Part shown: positions 1-7,153 of the stretch, piece by piece
How positions within the stretch are numbered: the stretch's first letter is position 1
How the letters are laid out: the number at the start of each line of letters is the position of its first letter
Origin: JAXDBV01 sp034678415
GTDB lineage: Bacteria > Bacteroidota > Bacteroidia > Bacteroidales > VadinHA17
Assembly (NCBI GenBank): GCA_034678415.1
Contig: JAXDBV010000186.1
Location: forward strand, 1-13,960
Length of the DNA stretch: 13,960 nucleotides
Direction of reading: 5' to 3'
The notes under the pieces: generated by a model
Database searches by the model: none
Told to the model about the DNA's origin: nothing
The model's input: only the letters and a program-made list of their open reading frames with translations
Program-made: the position numbers and the translations under genes

Positions 1-967
1 CGTTGGTGCCGGCCCATATCTGTCCGTTGGTATCCTCGAGGAGGGACAGCACCTGGTCGCTGGGTGTTCCCTCGGGAGTGCCATAGTATCTGAGCCGGTC
101 ATCTTTAAGAGCATGGATACCTCCCTCGCCCGTGCCCAGCCATACCGTGCCGTCAGATGCCGCCAGGATATTCCATACTGTAAGATCACGTAAGCCGTTG
201 TTTTTATTGAATGTTTTTACCGAATAGGTGCCTGATGAGGGATCAAAGCGGATGTTAAACGCACCTGATCCGGCTGTTCCAAACCATAGTGTCCCCCGGC
301 CATCCGGTTCTATTTCAATAATATTTCCCGCAGGTATCTGATCATTGTTCAGGCGTTCGACCTTACTGATGTGTCCGTCGCCGGTGAACCCGATGATGAT
401 CACACCGTCCTGGTAGGTAGCCAGCCACAATGAGCCGTCAGGGCTTTCATAAATATCAAAAACCAGGCGGTACGGCAGTCCCTGTTGATGTCCGAACTGC
501 ATGACCATGACGGAGTCGTTGCCCATCCATCTGAGCCTGTTCAGTCCGCCATCGGTACCCGACCATATGGAGCCGTCGGCCGCCTGACAGAATGACAATA
601 CCTGCAGGCCGAGGAGGCCTGATGCAGTGTCGATATGGTTAAAGGCATATCCGTCGTAGATAGTAATACCCTGGTCGGTACCGAACCAAAGGTTCCCCCT
701 GTTGTCCTCAAAGACAGCCCGCACAATATTTCCCGCCAGGCCGTTGGATGTGTTGAATGTTTCGAACGATGAACCGTTGAAACGGGCGACACCCCCGCCT
801 AAGGTTCCCAGCCACAGGTATCCCCGTGAATCCTGCATCATGGTAAAGACCGAGGACTGAGGCAGCCCATCCTGGATGGAGAAATGCTTGAAGTAGCTTT
901 TCTGGGAGAATGATCCCTGCACGTTGCCGATGAACGACAGGCAGCAGAGGAATATCACTCTTTTCAT
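1..967 (-). CDS. Reg_prop (two-component regulator propeller) sensor protein, N-terminal part, cut by window edge
   Basis: An open frame runs without a stop from an ATG at 967 off the left edge, giving 322 visible residues. It starts with a signal peptide (basic MKR, hydrophobic residues 4-18, likely cleavage near SFSQ/K at residues 19-23). At least seven repeats of the Reg_prop type follow, with the pattern D-G/R-x-hydrophobic-W-x-G/A-T. Their tryptophans are at residues 52, 94, 135, 181, 228, 276 and 318, about 42-48 apart, as in a seven-bladed propeller blade series. In Bacteroidota such propellers form the periplasmic ligand-binding half of one-component or hybrid two-component sensors that often respond to glycans. 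The output domain (histidine kinase, LytTR, HTH or other) lies outside the window, so the class cannot be decided. The gene follows the caspase-family gene on the same strand after 70 bases and could be cotranscribed with it; an inverted repeat covers its start codon. Confidence 0.88.
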   Translation of the reverse strand, partial: MKRVIFLCCLSFIGNVQGSFSQKSYFKHFSIQDGLPQSSVFTMMQDSRGYLWLGTLGGGVARFNGSSFETFNTSNGLAGNIVRAVFEDNRGNLWFGTDQGITIYDGYAFNHIDTASGLLGLQVLSFCQAADGSIWSGTDGGLNRLRWMGNDSVMVMQFGHQQGLPYRLVFDIYESPDGSLWLATYQDGVIIIGFTGDGHISKVERLNNDQIPAGNIIEIEPDGRGTLWFGTAGSGAFNIRFDPSSGTYSVKTFNKNNGLRDLTVWNILAASDGTVWLGTGEGGIHALKDDRLRYYGTPEGTPSDQVLSLLEDTNGQIWAGTN

Positions 968-1013
968 GCCGGCAATTTGTGGGAAATATAATCAAAAAAA
1001 TCCCGGCATGAAA
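962..1013 (-). repeat. 11-bp perfect inverted repeat enclosing the start codon of the Reg_prop gene
   Basis: TTTCATGCCGG at 962-972 is the exact reverse complement of CCGGCATGAAA at 1003-1013, with a 30-base spacer. In minus-strand RNA read from the caspase gene, the upstream arm would pair with the arm carrying the AUG at 967-965. The spacer contains TATATTTC (minus, 990-983), one base off the Bacteroidota -7 consensus TAnnTTTG, but no convincing -33 element. The upstream arm also contains an ATG (minus, 1009) that opens a five-codon mini-ORF ending in TGA at 994-992. The pairing is read directly from the sequence; a regulatory role is inference. Confidence 0.6.
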
Positions 1014-1037
1014 CGCATCGACTAATAATCTCCAAAC

Positions 1038-2360
1038 TTATTGCTTCTTGACGAAGATGAACTGTCCCCCCTCATCGCCGGTATTCTTGATAGACTGGAA
1101 GTTAGGAGATTGTTCCGAATTATTAATGACAGGTATTCTGATCTGGCTGAAGAGCTGGCTGGCATCGAAATACCGTTCGACGTTATTCTGCAGTACTTTC
1201 AGCAGGTAATATGCAAAGACGGAATGTCCTTCCCTCCCGCCATCCATCACCGGTTCCACGCCACCCGAGGTGAGTGCCTGCCGTGATATCAGGTTATGCA
1301 CCTGGGAGTAGTACCTGCTTGAGTTCTCAAAAGGCACACTAACGGTAGCTCCCCTGAAGATATCGCCGCTGAAGCAGGCGTCGGACACTAACAGGGTATG
1401 TTTGGACCGGATACCGCCCAGAAAGGTCTGAATGTCGGAATTGGAGATATATCCCGAGATACTGTTTGTTTTCGCGTCTACAGGTACCCAATAGCCCTTA
1501 TTGAGCTCCTGCTTGAACTGTCCATGCCCTGAGAAATATATCAGCACGTTGTCTTCCTCATTCACGTTGCTCACCAGCCATTCCATCTCACTGATGATGT
1601 TGGTTCTTGTAGCCTGTTCATTGTACAGGGTACGGAAGTAGTCGAATTTATACTTGCTTCTGAGGATGTTCTCAACCGCTTTTGCATCATTCACGGCATT
1701 TTTCAGTGGCGTCCATACACCCGAATATTTATCCACACCGATGATCAGTGCATAGTAATTACCGAACTTAAGCTCGGCAGGTGTGGGCGTCACATTAAGC
1801 CCTTTCAGCGGATCACCGATACCGCGTGTCACCGTTTGTTCAGCCTGCTGGGGTAGCTGTATCGGCTGTGCCAGAATTTCGCTTGCCATTGCATTTCCCT
1901 GGCCATACAGCTGTTCAACAACACCCGATACTGTCATAGCTCCCGGACCCTGACAGGGGACGCTGATGACGATGGGATCGGCATGATAACCGCTGCCGGC
2001 ATCCATCACCTGGAACACCAGCCGGGCTGTACCGCTCTGCAACGAAGAACTGCCACGCACAGGAACTTCCACATCTTTATAGTTCTTCGGCGACAATACC
2101 CCCATGCTCATCTCCGGCTCGTACTCGAGACCCTGAATACCACTCTGCTCGGTAATGATCAGCTTGAGCGAGTTGGCCCTCTTTTCACCAGTGTTCTTCA
2201 GATCAAGAATAAACTTGGCCTGTTCATTGTAATCCAGACGGTTATTACCATTCTTATCAACATATTTCCATGATACCGTGATCAGCGGGCTCTGACCGTA
2301 ACCGGCAATAATGCACATGCAGAAGAGGAAAAGGAGAAAAAAGATCCTTCGAAGCTTCAT
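1038..2360 (-). CDS. Secreted caspase-family (peptidase C14-like) protein with N-terminal beta-sandwich-like domain
   Basis: The 440-residue protein starts at the ATG at 2360, which opens a clear signal peptide (MKLRR, hydrophobic 6-20, cleavage near GYGQ/S). An in-frame ATG at 2432 would bury this signal. Residues 25-135 look like an Ig/CARDB-type beta domain and include an EF-hand-like loop at 35-46 (D35, N37, N39, R41, L42, D43, E46). The caspase fold spans about 201-440: the first strand ALIIGVDKY, the catalytic His279 in FSGHG, Cys329 in DACFSG, and a later SGG/GHSVFAYYLL segment typical of bacterial caspase-like proteins. Both dyad residues are present, so it is probably an active cysteine peptidase of the cell envelope; prokaryotic relatives usually prefer Arg/Lys, but specificity cannot be read here. 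The partner or substrate is unknown. The next gene on the strand is the Reg_prop sensor. Confidence 0.9.
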   Translation of the reverse strand: MKLRRIFFLLFLFCMCIIAGYGQSPLITVSWKYVDKNGNNRLDYNEQAKFILDLKNTGEKRANSLKLIITEQSGIQGLEYEPEMSMGVLSPKNYKDVEVPVRGSSSLQSGTARLVFQVMDAGSGYHADPIVISVPCQGPGAMTVSGVVEQLYGQGNAMASEILAQPIQLPQQAEQTVTRGIGDPLKGLNVTPTPAELKFGNYYALIIGVDKYSGVWTPLKNAVNDAKAVENILRSKYKFDYFRTLYNEQATRTNIISEMEWLVSNVNEEDNVLIYFSGHGQFKQELNKGYWVPVDAKTNSISGYISNSDIQTFLGGIRSKHTLLVSDACFSGDIFRGATVSVPFENSSRYYSQVHNLISRQALTSGGVEPVMDGGREGHSVFAYYLLKVLQNNVERYFDASQLFSQIRIPVINNSEQSPNFQSIKNTGDEGGQFIFVKKQ

Positions 2361-2540
2361 TTTCTCTGGTTTGATATGATTTTGAACGAAAGGTATGAAT
2401 TTCTTTGATTGCACGTCGTCTTTCCCGGTCATTATTTGAACATTCTGAGGTAGAACCTGTCATTCCACCGGCTGTTATTTTCTTAAAACCGTATTGCCGT
2501 TAAAATGCTATTTTTGTTGTATTCATTAAGAAAACGGCCC
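2361..2540. promoter_or_regulatory. Divergent intergenic region between caspase and nuclease genes
   Basis: This 180-base spacer separates two divergent start codons and must carry the promoters of both genes. On the plus side an exact TAnnTTTG match is present (listed separately). On the minus side TACCTTTC (about 2389-2396) is one base off the same consensus, with no good upstream partner. A short imperfect-strength palindrome AGGT-AGA-ACCT lies at 2448-2458. No small gene is convincing here. Confidence 0.45.
2509..2516 (+). promoter_or_regulatory. Candidate Bacteroidota -7 promoter element for the nuclease gene
   Basis: TATTTTTG matches the Bacteroidota -7 consensus TAnnTTTG exactly. Transcription would start near 2520-2524, downstream of the ATG at 2505 but upstream of the ATG at 2541, so it also supports the later start. 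A well-spaced -33 TTTG is not obvious: the nearest TTG at 2494-2496 is too close. The call therefore rests on one box and on position. Confidence 0.35.
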
Positions 2541-3578
2541 ATGAATATTTTTACGAGAATTGTACTGATTTTGTTCTGCCTGTCAGTAGGGGCCCAGGCT
2601 TCGCCGGCGGATACGGCACGGCTTACGGTCATGTTCTATAATACTGATAACCTGTATGATACAGAAAATGACCCGGGAGTAGATGATGAGGAATTCCTGC
2701 CTTCCTCGGGAAAATTATGGGACGAAACCCGTTATATGAAGAAGGTGGAAGATGTGGGAAAGGTACTGTGCTCCCTTCCGGGCGTTCAGCTTCCCGATAT
2801 TGTCGGTGTATGCGAGGTGGAAAACCGTAAGGTGCTGGATGACCTGACGCGTGTAACATGCATGGCGAAAGGCGGATACAGTTTTATTCACCATGACAGC
2901 CCCGATAAAAGAGGACTGGATGTGGCTCTTCTTTACCGCACCAGCCGCTTCACCCCGGTAAAAAAAGTCTTTATCCCTTCCGTCCTGCCCTCCGACACGA
3001 TCCCTGCATGCGATATCCTGTATGTCTCAGGCACTGCCGATGACGGCACCATCCTTCATCTCTTCGTCAATCATTGGGCATCAAGGGAAAACAATGCGCG
3101 GGGCACCGAAAGGAGGCGCTTATATGCCGCCGTAAAGCTCCGGAAAGCCGTTGATTCCATACTCAACACCGAGCCCATGGCACAAATTATTATCATGGGG
3201 GATTTCAATGACGAACCGACCAACATGAGCCTTCACAGTATATTGAATGCCAGCAACAAACGGAGGAATGCGTCCGGCCGTGACTTGTATAACCTGATGT
3301 ACGACCGTCACAACATGAACCGGGAAGGAACATACAATCATAAGGGGAACTGGCTGATGACAGACCAGATCATCGTGTCACAAGCCCTTATCACGGGAGA
3401 GGAACGCTGGATAACAGGATATGACGGCGGCAGGATACTGAGACACGACTGGCTGCTTACTGACAATCCCAAGGCGGGCATGCCTGTCCCCAACCTCACC
3501 TTTAGCGGGAATACATATTTCGGCGGGCCGGGCGACCACCTTCCGGTATATGTCATCCTTACCAGAACGATAAAATAG
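2541..3578 (+). CDS. Secreted endonuclease/exonuclease/phosphatase (DNase I-like) family protein
   Basis: The protein has 345 residues from the ATG at 2541. An in-frame ATG at 2505 would add 12 residues in front of the signal peptide (hydrophobic 6-18, cleavage near GAQA/S) and overlaps the candidate promoter. Residues 27-340 carry the DNase I-like metal-dependent hydrolase signatures in order: N34 in MFYNTDNLYD, CEVEN (E92, the probable metal ligand) at 91-95, KRGLDVALLY, VNHWASR (H178), GDFND at 220-224 (D221, N223), DQI near 275 and GDHLP at 331-335 (catalytic His333). The family cleaves phosphodiester bonds in nucleic acids, or phosphate esters in lipids or inositols. Export points to extracellular or periplasmic nucleic acid as substrate, but this is inferred. 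uvrB follows after 36 bases and may be cotranscribed. Confidence 0.88.
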   Translation: MNIFTRIVLILFCLSVGAQASPADTARLTVMFYNTDNLYDTENDPGVDDEEFLPSSGKLWDETRYMKKVEDVGKVLCSLPGVQLPDIVGVCEVENRKVLDDLTRVTCMAKGGYSFIHHDSPDKRGLDVALLYRTSRFTPVKKVFIPSVLPSDTIPACDILYVSGTADDGTILHLFVNHWASRENNARGTERRRLYAAVKLRKAVDSILNTEPMAQIIIMGDFNDEPTNMSLHSILNASNKRRNASGRDLYNLMYDRHNMNREGTYNHKGNWLMTDQIIVSQALITGEERWITGYDGGRILRHDWLLTDNPKAGMPVPNLTFSGNTYFGGPGDHLPVYVILTRTIK

Positions 3579-3589
3579 GTGTTACACCT
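3577..3589. repeat. 13-bp palindrome at the nuclease stop / uvrB leader
   Basis: AGGTGTTACACCT is a perfect palindrome about a central T. It overlaps the TAG of the nuclease gene and lies 25 bases before the uvrB ATG. As RNA it makes at best a 5-bp stem with a 3-base loop and no U-tract, so it is not a convincing terminator. A binding site is possible but unproven, and no LexA-type consensus was matched. Confidence 0.3.
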
Positions 3590-3614
3590 TCTCCCATAAT
3601 AGTGACGATGTTGC

Positions 3615-5633
3615 ATGGAATTCAGGATTGTATCGGACTACCGGCCAACGGGTGATCAGCCGGAAGCAATACGGCAACTGGTGGACGGGTTCAGGAGCGG
3701 TTTGAAATACCAGACCCTGCTGGGCGTGACCGGCTCGGGCAAAACCTTCACCGTAGCAAATATGATACAGGCGCTGCAACGGCCGGTACTCGTCCTGAGC
3801 CATAACAAAACCCTTGCCGCCCAGCTCTACGGTGAATTCCGCGAGTTCTTCCCGGATAATGCCGTTGAATATTTTGTCTCCTATTACGACTATTACCAGC
3901 CGGAAGCCTACCTTCCGGTGACCGATACATATATTGAAAAAGACCTGTCGATAAACGAGGAGATAGAAAAGCTCAGGCTCAGCGCCTCAACCTCACTCCT
4001 CTCGGGAAGGAGAGATGTAATCGTCGTATCATCCGTCTCCTGCCTTTACGGAATAGGTAATCCTGACGATTTTCACCAGACCGTCATTTCTGTGAGAAAA
4101 GGGGAAAAAATAAGCCGGAACCAGCTCCTGAAAAAGCTCGTTGACAGCCTTTATTCCAGGAGTGAGTTTGATTTTACACGGGGTAAATTCCGGGTTAGGG
4201 GCGACACCGTGGATGTGTTCATTGCTTATGGTGACGTGGCCTACCGTTTTCTATTCTGGGGGGATGAGATCGAACAGATAGAATCGTTTGATCCGGCTGG
4301 CGGCCAGGTTATCGAAAGGCCTGATGAGGCGGTTATCTTCCCGGCCAACATCTTTATCACCACAAAGGACAGAATGAACAGGGCCCTGGATGAGATCGGG
4401 GAAGACATGGTAAGACAGGTGGAATATTTCAACGAGCAGGGACGATACCTCGAAGCTAAAAGAATCAAAGAAAGAGTTAGCTTCGACATGGAGATGATAC
4501 GTGAGCTGGGTTATTGCCCGGGTATAGAAAACTATTCGAGGTATTTTGACGGCCGCAAGCCCGGCATGCGCCCTTTCTGCCTCCTCGATTATTTTCCTGA
4601 GGATTTCATCACTGTCATTGATGAGAGCCATGTAACCATACCGCAGATCAGGGCGATGTATGGCGGGGATCATTCCCGCAAGGTCACCCTGGTGGATTAC
4701 GGGTTCAGGCTTCCTTCCGCCATTGATAACCGTCCGCTGAAATTCGACGAGTTTGAGAATCTGGTTGACCAGGTCTTGTTTGTCAGTGCCACACCAGCCG
4801 ATTATGAGCTGTCACGTTCGGAAGGAATAGTGGTGGAGCAGCTGATACGACCCACGGGGCTTCCTGATCCCACGGTGGAGGTCAGGCCAACCCTAAACCA
4901 GATTGATGACCTCATCGGGGAGATACGGCAGAGAACCGCACGGTCGGAACGGGTGCTGGTCACCACCCTCACGAAAAGGATGGCCGAAGAGCTGACACGT
5001 TACCTTTCCAGGCTTGATATCTCCTGCCAGTATATACATTCCGACATTGACACCCTGGAACGGGTGGAGATCATGGACCGGCTGAGGAAAGGGGTAATCG
5101 ATGTGATCGTGGGCGTCAACCTGTTGCGTGAAGGGCTTGACCTGCCTGAGGTGTCGCTCGTCGCAATCCTTGATGCCGATAAGGAAGGATTCCTCCGCTC
5201 GGAAAAATCACTGACCCAGGTGTCGGGGCGTGCGGCACGCCACATCAACGGCATGGTAATCATGTATGCCGACACTATCACACAATCGATGCAGAAGACC
5301 ATAGATGAGACAAACAGGAGAAGGGCAAAACAGCTGGCGTATAATGAGAAACACGGTATCACTCCCACACAGATCATCAAGGCAACACGTCCGCTGATGG
5401 GACAGCCACACAGCCACAAGGGTGCGAAGGTATACCTGGAACCGGAGGAGGTCAACCTGGCCGCCGATCCGGTTGTACAGTACATGAGCCGCGGTGAACT
5501 GAAACGCGCCATTGAGAAAGCCCGGAAATCAATGGAGAAAGCCGCGTCGGAACTGGACTTTATACAAGCGGCACGGTTCAGGGATGAGATGTACGAGCTG
5601 GAAAAGATCATGAGGTCGAAGACCGGAAGTTAA
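3615..5633 (+). CDS. uvrB: UvrABC excinuclease subunit B
   Basis: UvrB is the damage-verifying helicase-like subunit of nucleotide excision repair: it is loaded by UvrA and recruits UvrC for dual incision, in the cytoplasm. The 672-residue length is typical. Visible features are the Walker A motif GVTGSGKT (37-44), the DNA-clamping beta-hairpin YYDYYQPEAYLP (90-101), the DEAD-type motif DESH (336-339) followed by VTIPQIRAMYGGD, LFVSATPADYE (388-398), the helicase C-terminal motifs (GVNLLREGLDLPEV, 500-513, and QVSGRAAR, 535-542) and a C-terminal UVR domain (about 627-662) that contacts UvrC. The ATG at 3615 is the first in frame and gives the usual MxFxxVSxYxPTGDQP start. There is no evident Shine-Dalgarno sequence. 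It lies 36 bases after the nuclease gene and 48 before a lipoprotein gene on the same strand. Confidence 0.98.
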   Translation: MEFRIVSDYRPTGDQPEAIRQLVDGFRSGLKYQTLLGVTGSGKTFTVANMIQALQRPVLVLSHNKTLAAQLYGEFREFFPDNAVEYFVSYYDYYQPEAYLPVTDTYIEKDLSINEEIEKLRLSASTSLLSGRRDVIVVSSVSCLYGIGNPDDFHQTVISVRKGEKISRNQLLKKLVDSLYSRSEFDFTRGKFRVRGDTVDVFIAYGDVAYRFLFWGDEIEQIESFDPAGGQVIERPDEAVIFPANIFITTKDRMNRALDEIGEDMVRQVEYFNEQGRYLEAKRIKERVSFDMEMIRELGYCPGIENYSRYFDGRKPGMRPFCLLDYFPEDFITVIDESHVTIPQIRAMYGGDHSRKVTLVDYGFRLPSAIDNRPLKFDEFENLVDQVLFVSATPADYELSRSEGIVVEQLIRPTGLPDPTVEVRPTLNQIDDLIGEIRQRTARSERVLVTTLTKRMAEELTRYLSRLDISCQYIHSDIDTLERVEIMDRLRKGVIDVIVGVNLLREGLDLPEVSLVAILDADKEGFLRSEKSLTQVSGRAARHINGMVIMYADTITQSMQKTIDETNRRRAKQLAYNEKHGITPTQIIKATRPLMGQPHSHKGAKVYLEPEEVNLAADPVVQYMSRGELKRAIEKARKSMEKAASELDFIQAARFRDEMYELEKIMRSKTGS

Positions 5634-5681
5634 TATGTAAGCTGAGTGTAAGAATCCGTATCTCCGCCATATCGTCACCCT

Positions 5682-6119
5682 ATGAAAAGACCGTTTCTCA
5701 TCCTCCTGTCTTCTCTTTTGTTCACCGGATGCAGGTCAGGCGAACAGTTGAAGACCGGCTCCTCCCCGGACAAGATCCTTCATGTTCAATCCGACGCTGT
5801 GATCCCTGCCCGGGGGGAGTGTCCGTGCACGATCGTCAATGCATGGATAGAGGACAGCCTGCTGGTGGTTCATGTCAAATACCGTACCGGTGCCCGGCTT
5901 CATGATTTTGACCTGGTGACCGATGGCACGCTCCTCAAGTCGCTGCCTCCGGTTGTTACGCTGTATCTCATAGAGAAGTCCGTTACGGACAGGCGTTACA
6001 CGTGGGTAAACCAGGAACTGAGGTTTAATGTTTCACCGGCACGGCAATGGGCAAAGAACCAGGTGGTATTCAACCTCAACGGCTATCCTGATCCGATCAT
6101 ATACCGGTATGAAAAATAA
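5682..6119 (+). CDS. Small lipoprotein of unknown function
   Basis: This 145-residue protein has a lipoprotein signal: MKR, hydrophobic 4-13 and the lipobox LFTGC with the lipidated Cys17. The residues after the cysteine (RSGEQ) lack an acidic cluster, which argues weakly against surface export in Bacteroidota. The mature part has a CPC motif (Cys47, Cys49) followed by alternating hydrophobic strands (NAWIEDSLLVVHVKY, VVTLYLIEKSV, VVFNL) that suggest a small beta-sandwich. I do not recognise the family. The gene follows uvrB by 48 bases on the same strand, so it may be read from the same transcript, but nothing links it to DNA repair. Its stop codon lies inside the terminator of the convergent rpoD gene. 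Confidence 0.75.
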   Translation: MKRPFLILLSSLLFTGCRSGEQLKTGSSPDKILHVQSDAVIPARGECPCTIVNAWIEDSLLVVHVKYRTGARLHDFDLVTDGTLLKSLPPVVTLYLIEKSVTDRRYTWVNQELRFNVSPARQWAKNQVVFNLNGYPDPIIYRYEK

Positions 6120-6139
6120 AGCCCGGCAATACCGGGCTT
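6112..6139 (-). terminator. Intrinsic terminator of rpoD
   Basis: On the minus strand AAGCCCGG and CCGGGCTT form an 8-bp GC-rich stem (6132-6139 with 6119-6126) with the loop TATTG, followed by TTTATTTTT. This is a standard intrinsic terminator 25 bases after the rpoD stop. It overlaps the last codons and stop of the convergent lipoprotein gene. Read on the plus strand the same hairpin is followed only by a short CTTCG, so termination that way is probably weak. Confidence 0.85.
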
Positions 6140-6163
6140 CGTCGACGAGTGAAAAACGATATA

Positions 6164-7021
6164 TCAGAGGTATGATTTCAGCAGTTTGCTCCTGGAGGTA
6201 TGCCTGAGGCGGCGTATAGCTTTTTCTTTGATCTGGCGCACCCGTTCACGGGTAAGGCCGAATTTCTCCCCGATCTCTTCCAGGGTCATATCCTGCACTC
6301 CGATCCCGAAGAACAGTTTGATGATATCCCTTTCTCTCTCGGTGAGGGTAGCCAGTGCACGTTCGATCTCCCGGGTGAGTGATTCGTTCAGCAGCCTACG
6401 GTCAGCATTGGGTGAATCCGGGTTAATCAGCACATCGAGAAGGCTGTTATCTTCCCCGTCGACAAAGGGTGCATCAACGGAGACATGACGGCCGGATACG
6501 CGGAGAGTATCGCTCACCTTTTCTTTGGGCAGCTCAAGGGCATCGGCCAGTTCTTCCGGTGAAGGGGTTCGTTCGTATTCCTGTTCGAACCTGGAGAAAG
6601 CCTTGTTGATCTTGTTCAGTGAACCAACCTGGTTCAGGGGCAAACGCACGATCCTCGACTGTTCCGCAAGAGCCTGGAGGATAGACTGGCGGATCCACCA
6701 TACGGCATAAGAGATGAACTTGAACCCGCGGGTCTCGTCAAATTTCTCGGCAGCCTTGATCAGACCAAGATTGCCTTCATTAATAAGGTCAGGCAGACTG
6801 AGACCCTGGTTCTGGTACTGTTTTGCGACAGAAACAACAAATCGCAGGTTAGCCCGTGTAAGCTTTTCCAGGGCATCCCTGTCACCTTTCTTGATCCGTT
6901 GCGCCAATTCGACTTCTTCTTCCACACTGATAAGCTCTTCCTTGCCTATTTCCTGCAGATACTTGTCAAGCGATGCGCTTTCCCTGTTTGTAATTGACTT
7001 GGTGATCTTTAGTTGTCTCAT
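6164..7021 (-). CDS. rpoD: Primary RNA polymerase sigma factor (sigma-70 family, Bacteroidota type)
   Basis: At 285 residues this is the short housekeeping sigma of Bacteroidota, without the acidic region 1.1 and the non-conserved insert of the E. coli protein. Region 1.2 covers about 17-50 (SLDKYLQEIGKEELISVEEE). Region 2 covers 54-128, with the core-binding and -10 melting segment DLINEGNLGLIKAAEKFD, then FKFISYAVWWIRQSI. Region 3 covers about 134-210, and region 4, with its helix-turn-helix, 223-273 (LTERERDIIKLFFG; TLEEIGEKFGLTRERVRQI). It directs core polymerase to housekeeping promoters, which in this phylum have TTTG and TAnnTTTG boxes. The start at 7021 is fixed by an AGGAGG four bases upstream and by the conserved MRQLKIT start. 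It has its own promoter and terminator and is separated from the upstream htrA gene by another terminator. Confidence 0.97.
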   Translation of the reverse strand: MRQLKITKSITNRESASLDKYLQEIGKEELISVEEEVELAQRIKKGDRDALEKLTRANLRFVVSVAKQYQNQGLSLPDLINEGNLGLIKAAEKFDETRGFKFISYAVWWIRQSILQALAEQSRIVRLPLNQVGSLNKINKAFSRFEQEYERTPSPEELADALELPKEKVSDTLRVSGRHVSVDAPFVDGEDNSLLDVLINPDSPNADRRLLNESLTREIERALATLTERERDIIKLFFGIGVQDMTLEEIGEKFGLTRERVRQIKEKAIRRLRHTSRSKLLKSYL

Positions 7022-7025
7022 GTAT

Positions 7026-7031
7026 CCTCCT
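7026..7031 (-). promoter_or_regulatory. Strong Shine-Dalgarno sequence of rpoD
   Basis: The minus strand reads AGGAGG-ATAC-ATG, a full anti-16S match four bases before the start. Most other genes in this window lack such a sequence, as is usual in Bacteroidota, so it is notable and confirms the rpoD start. Confidence 0.8.
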
Positions 7032-7043
7032 GAAAATAAATTG

Positions 7044-7075
7044 CGAATTTATGGCATTTATTGTTAAAAGTCAAC
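7044..7075 (-). promoter_or_regulatory. Candidate rpoD promoter (-33/-7)
   Basis: On the minus strand GTTG (7075-7072, within GTTGAC) and TAAATTCG (7051-7044) match the Bacteroidota TTTG and TAnnTTTG boxes with one mismatch each and a 20-base spacer. Transcription would start near 7037 and leave a leader of about 16 bases carrying the Shine-Dalgarno sequence. It sits between the htrA terminator and the rpoD start, where a promoter is required. Confidence 0.55.
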
Positions 7076-7101
7076 TTTATTTTCACTACCTGCCCCTTTC
7101 G

Positions 7102-7129
7102 AAAAAAAAGACTTGCACGGGCAAGTCTT
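7102..7129 (-). terminator. Intrinsic terminator of the htrA-type protease gene
   Basis: On the minus strand AAGACTTGC and GCAAGTCTT form a 9-bp stem (7121-7129 with 7108-7116) with a four-base loop, followed by a run of T that continues from the stem to 7102. It lies 25 bases after the htrA stop. The plus strand also has a T-run after the stem (7131-7136), so the element is structurally bidirectional. It separates htrA from rpoD. Confidence 0.9.
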
Positions 7130-7153
7130 CTTTTTTCAGCAAAAATGACTACC

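Noticed and set aside
46..823. Regularly spaced similar sequence segments suggesting a DNA repeat or CRISPR array
   Set aside because: The periodicity is at protein level (Reg_prop blades); the DNA segments are not identical and continue an open reading frame.
983..990. TATATTTC as the promoter of the Reg_prop gene
   Set aside because: One mismatch to the -7 box and no TTTG at the right distance; kept only as a possibility within the inverted-repeat finding.
708..995. Minus-strand open frame overlapping the start of the Reg_prop gene
   Set aside because: The neighbouring frame from 967 encodes a signal peptide and seven regular propeller repeats; this one has no recognisable features.
2361..2432. 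Upstream start for the caspase protein (ATG at 2432)
   Set aside because: It would place 24 hydrophilic residues before an otherwise typical signal peptide.
2505..2540. Upstream start for the nuclease (ATG at 2505)
   Set aside because: It would precede the signal peptide and overlaps an exact -7 promoter box, so transcription likely begins after it.
5000..5611. Long minus-strand open frame (about 200 codons) opposite uvrB
   Set aside because: It is antisense to highly conserved uvrB codons, its product is serine-rich with no recognisable domain, and it has no start signal.
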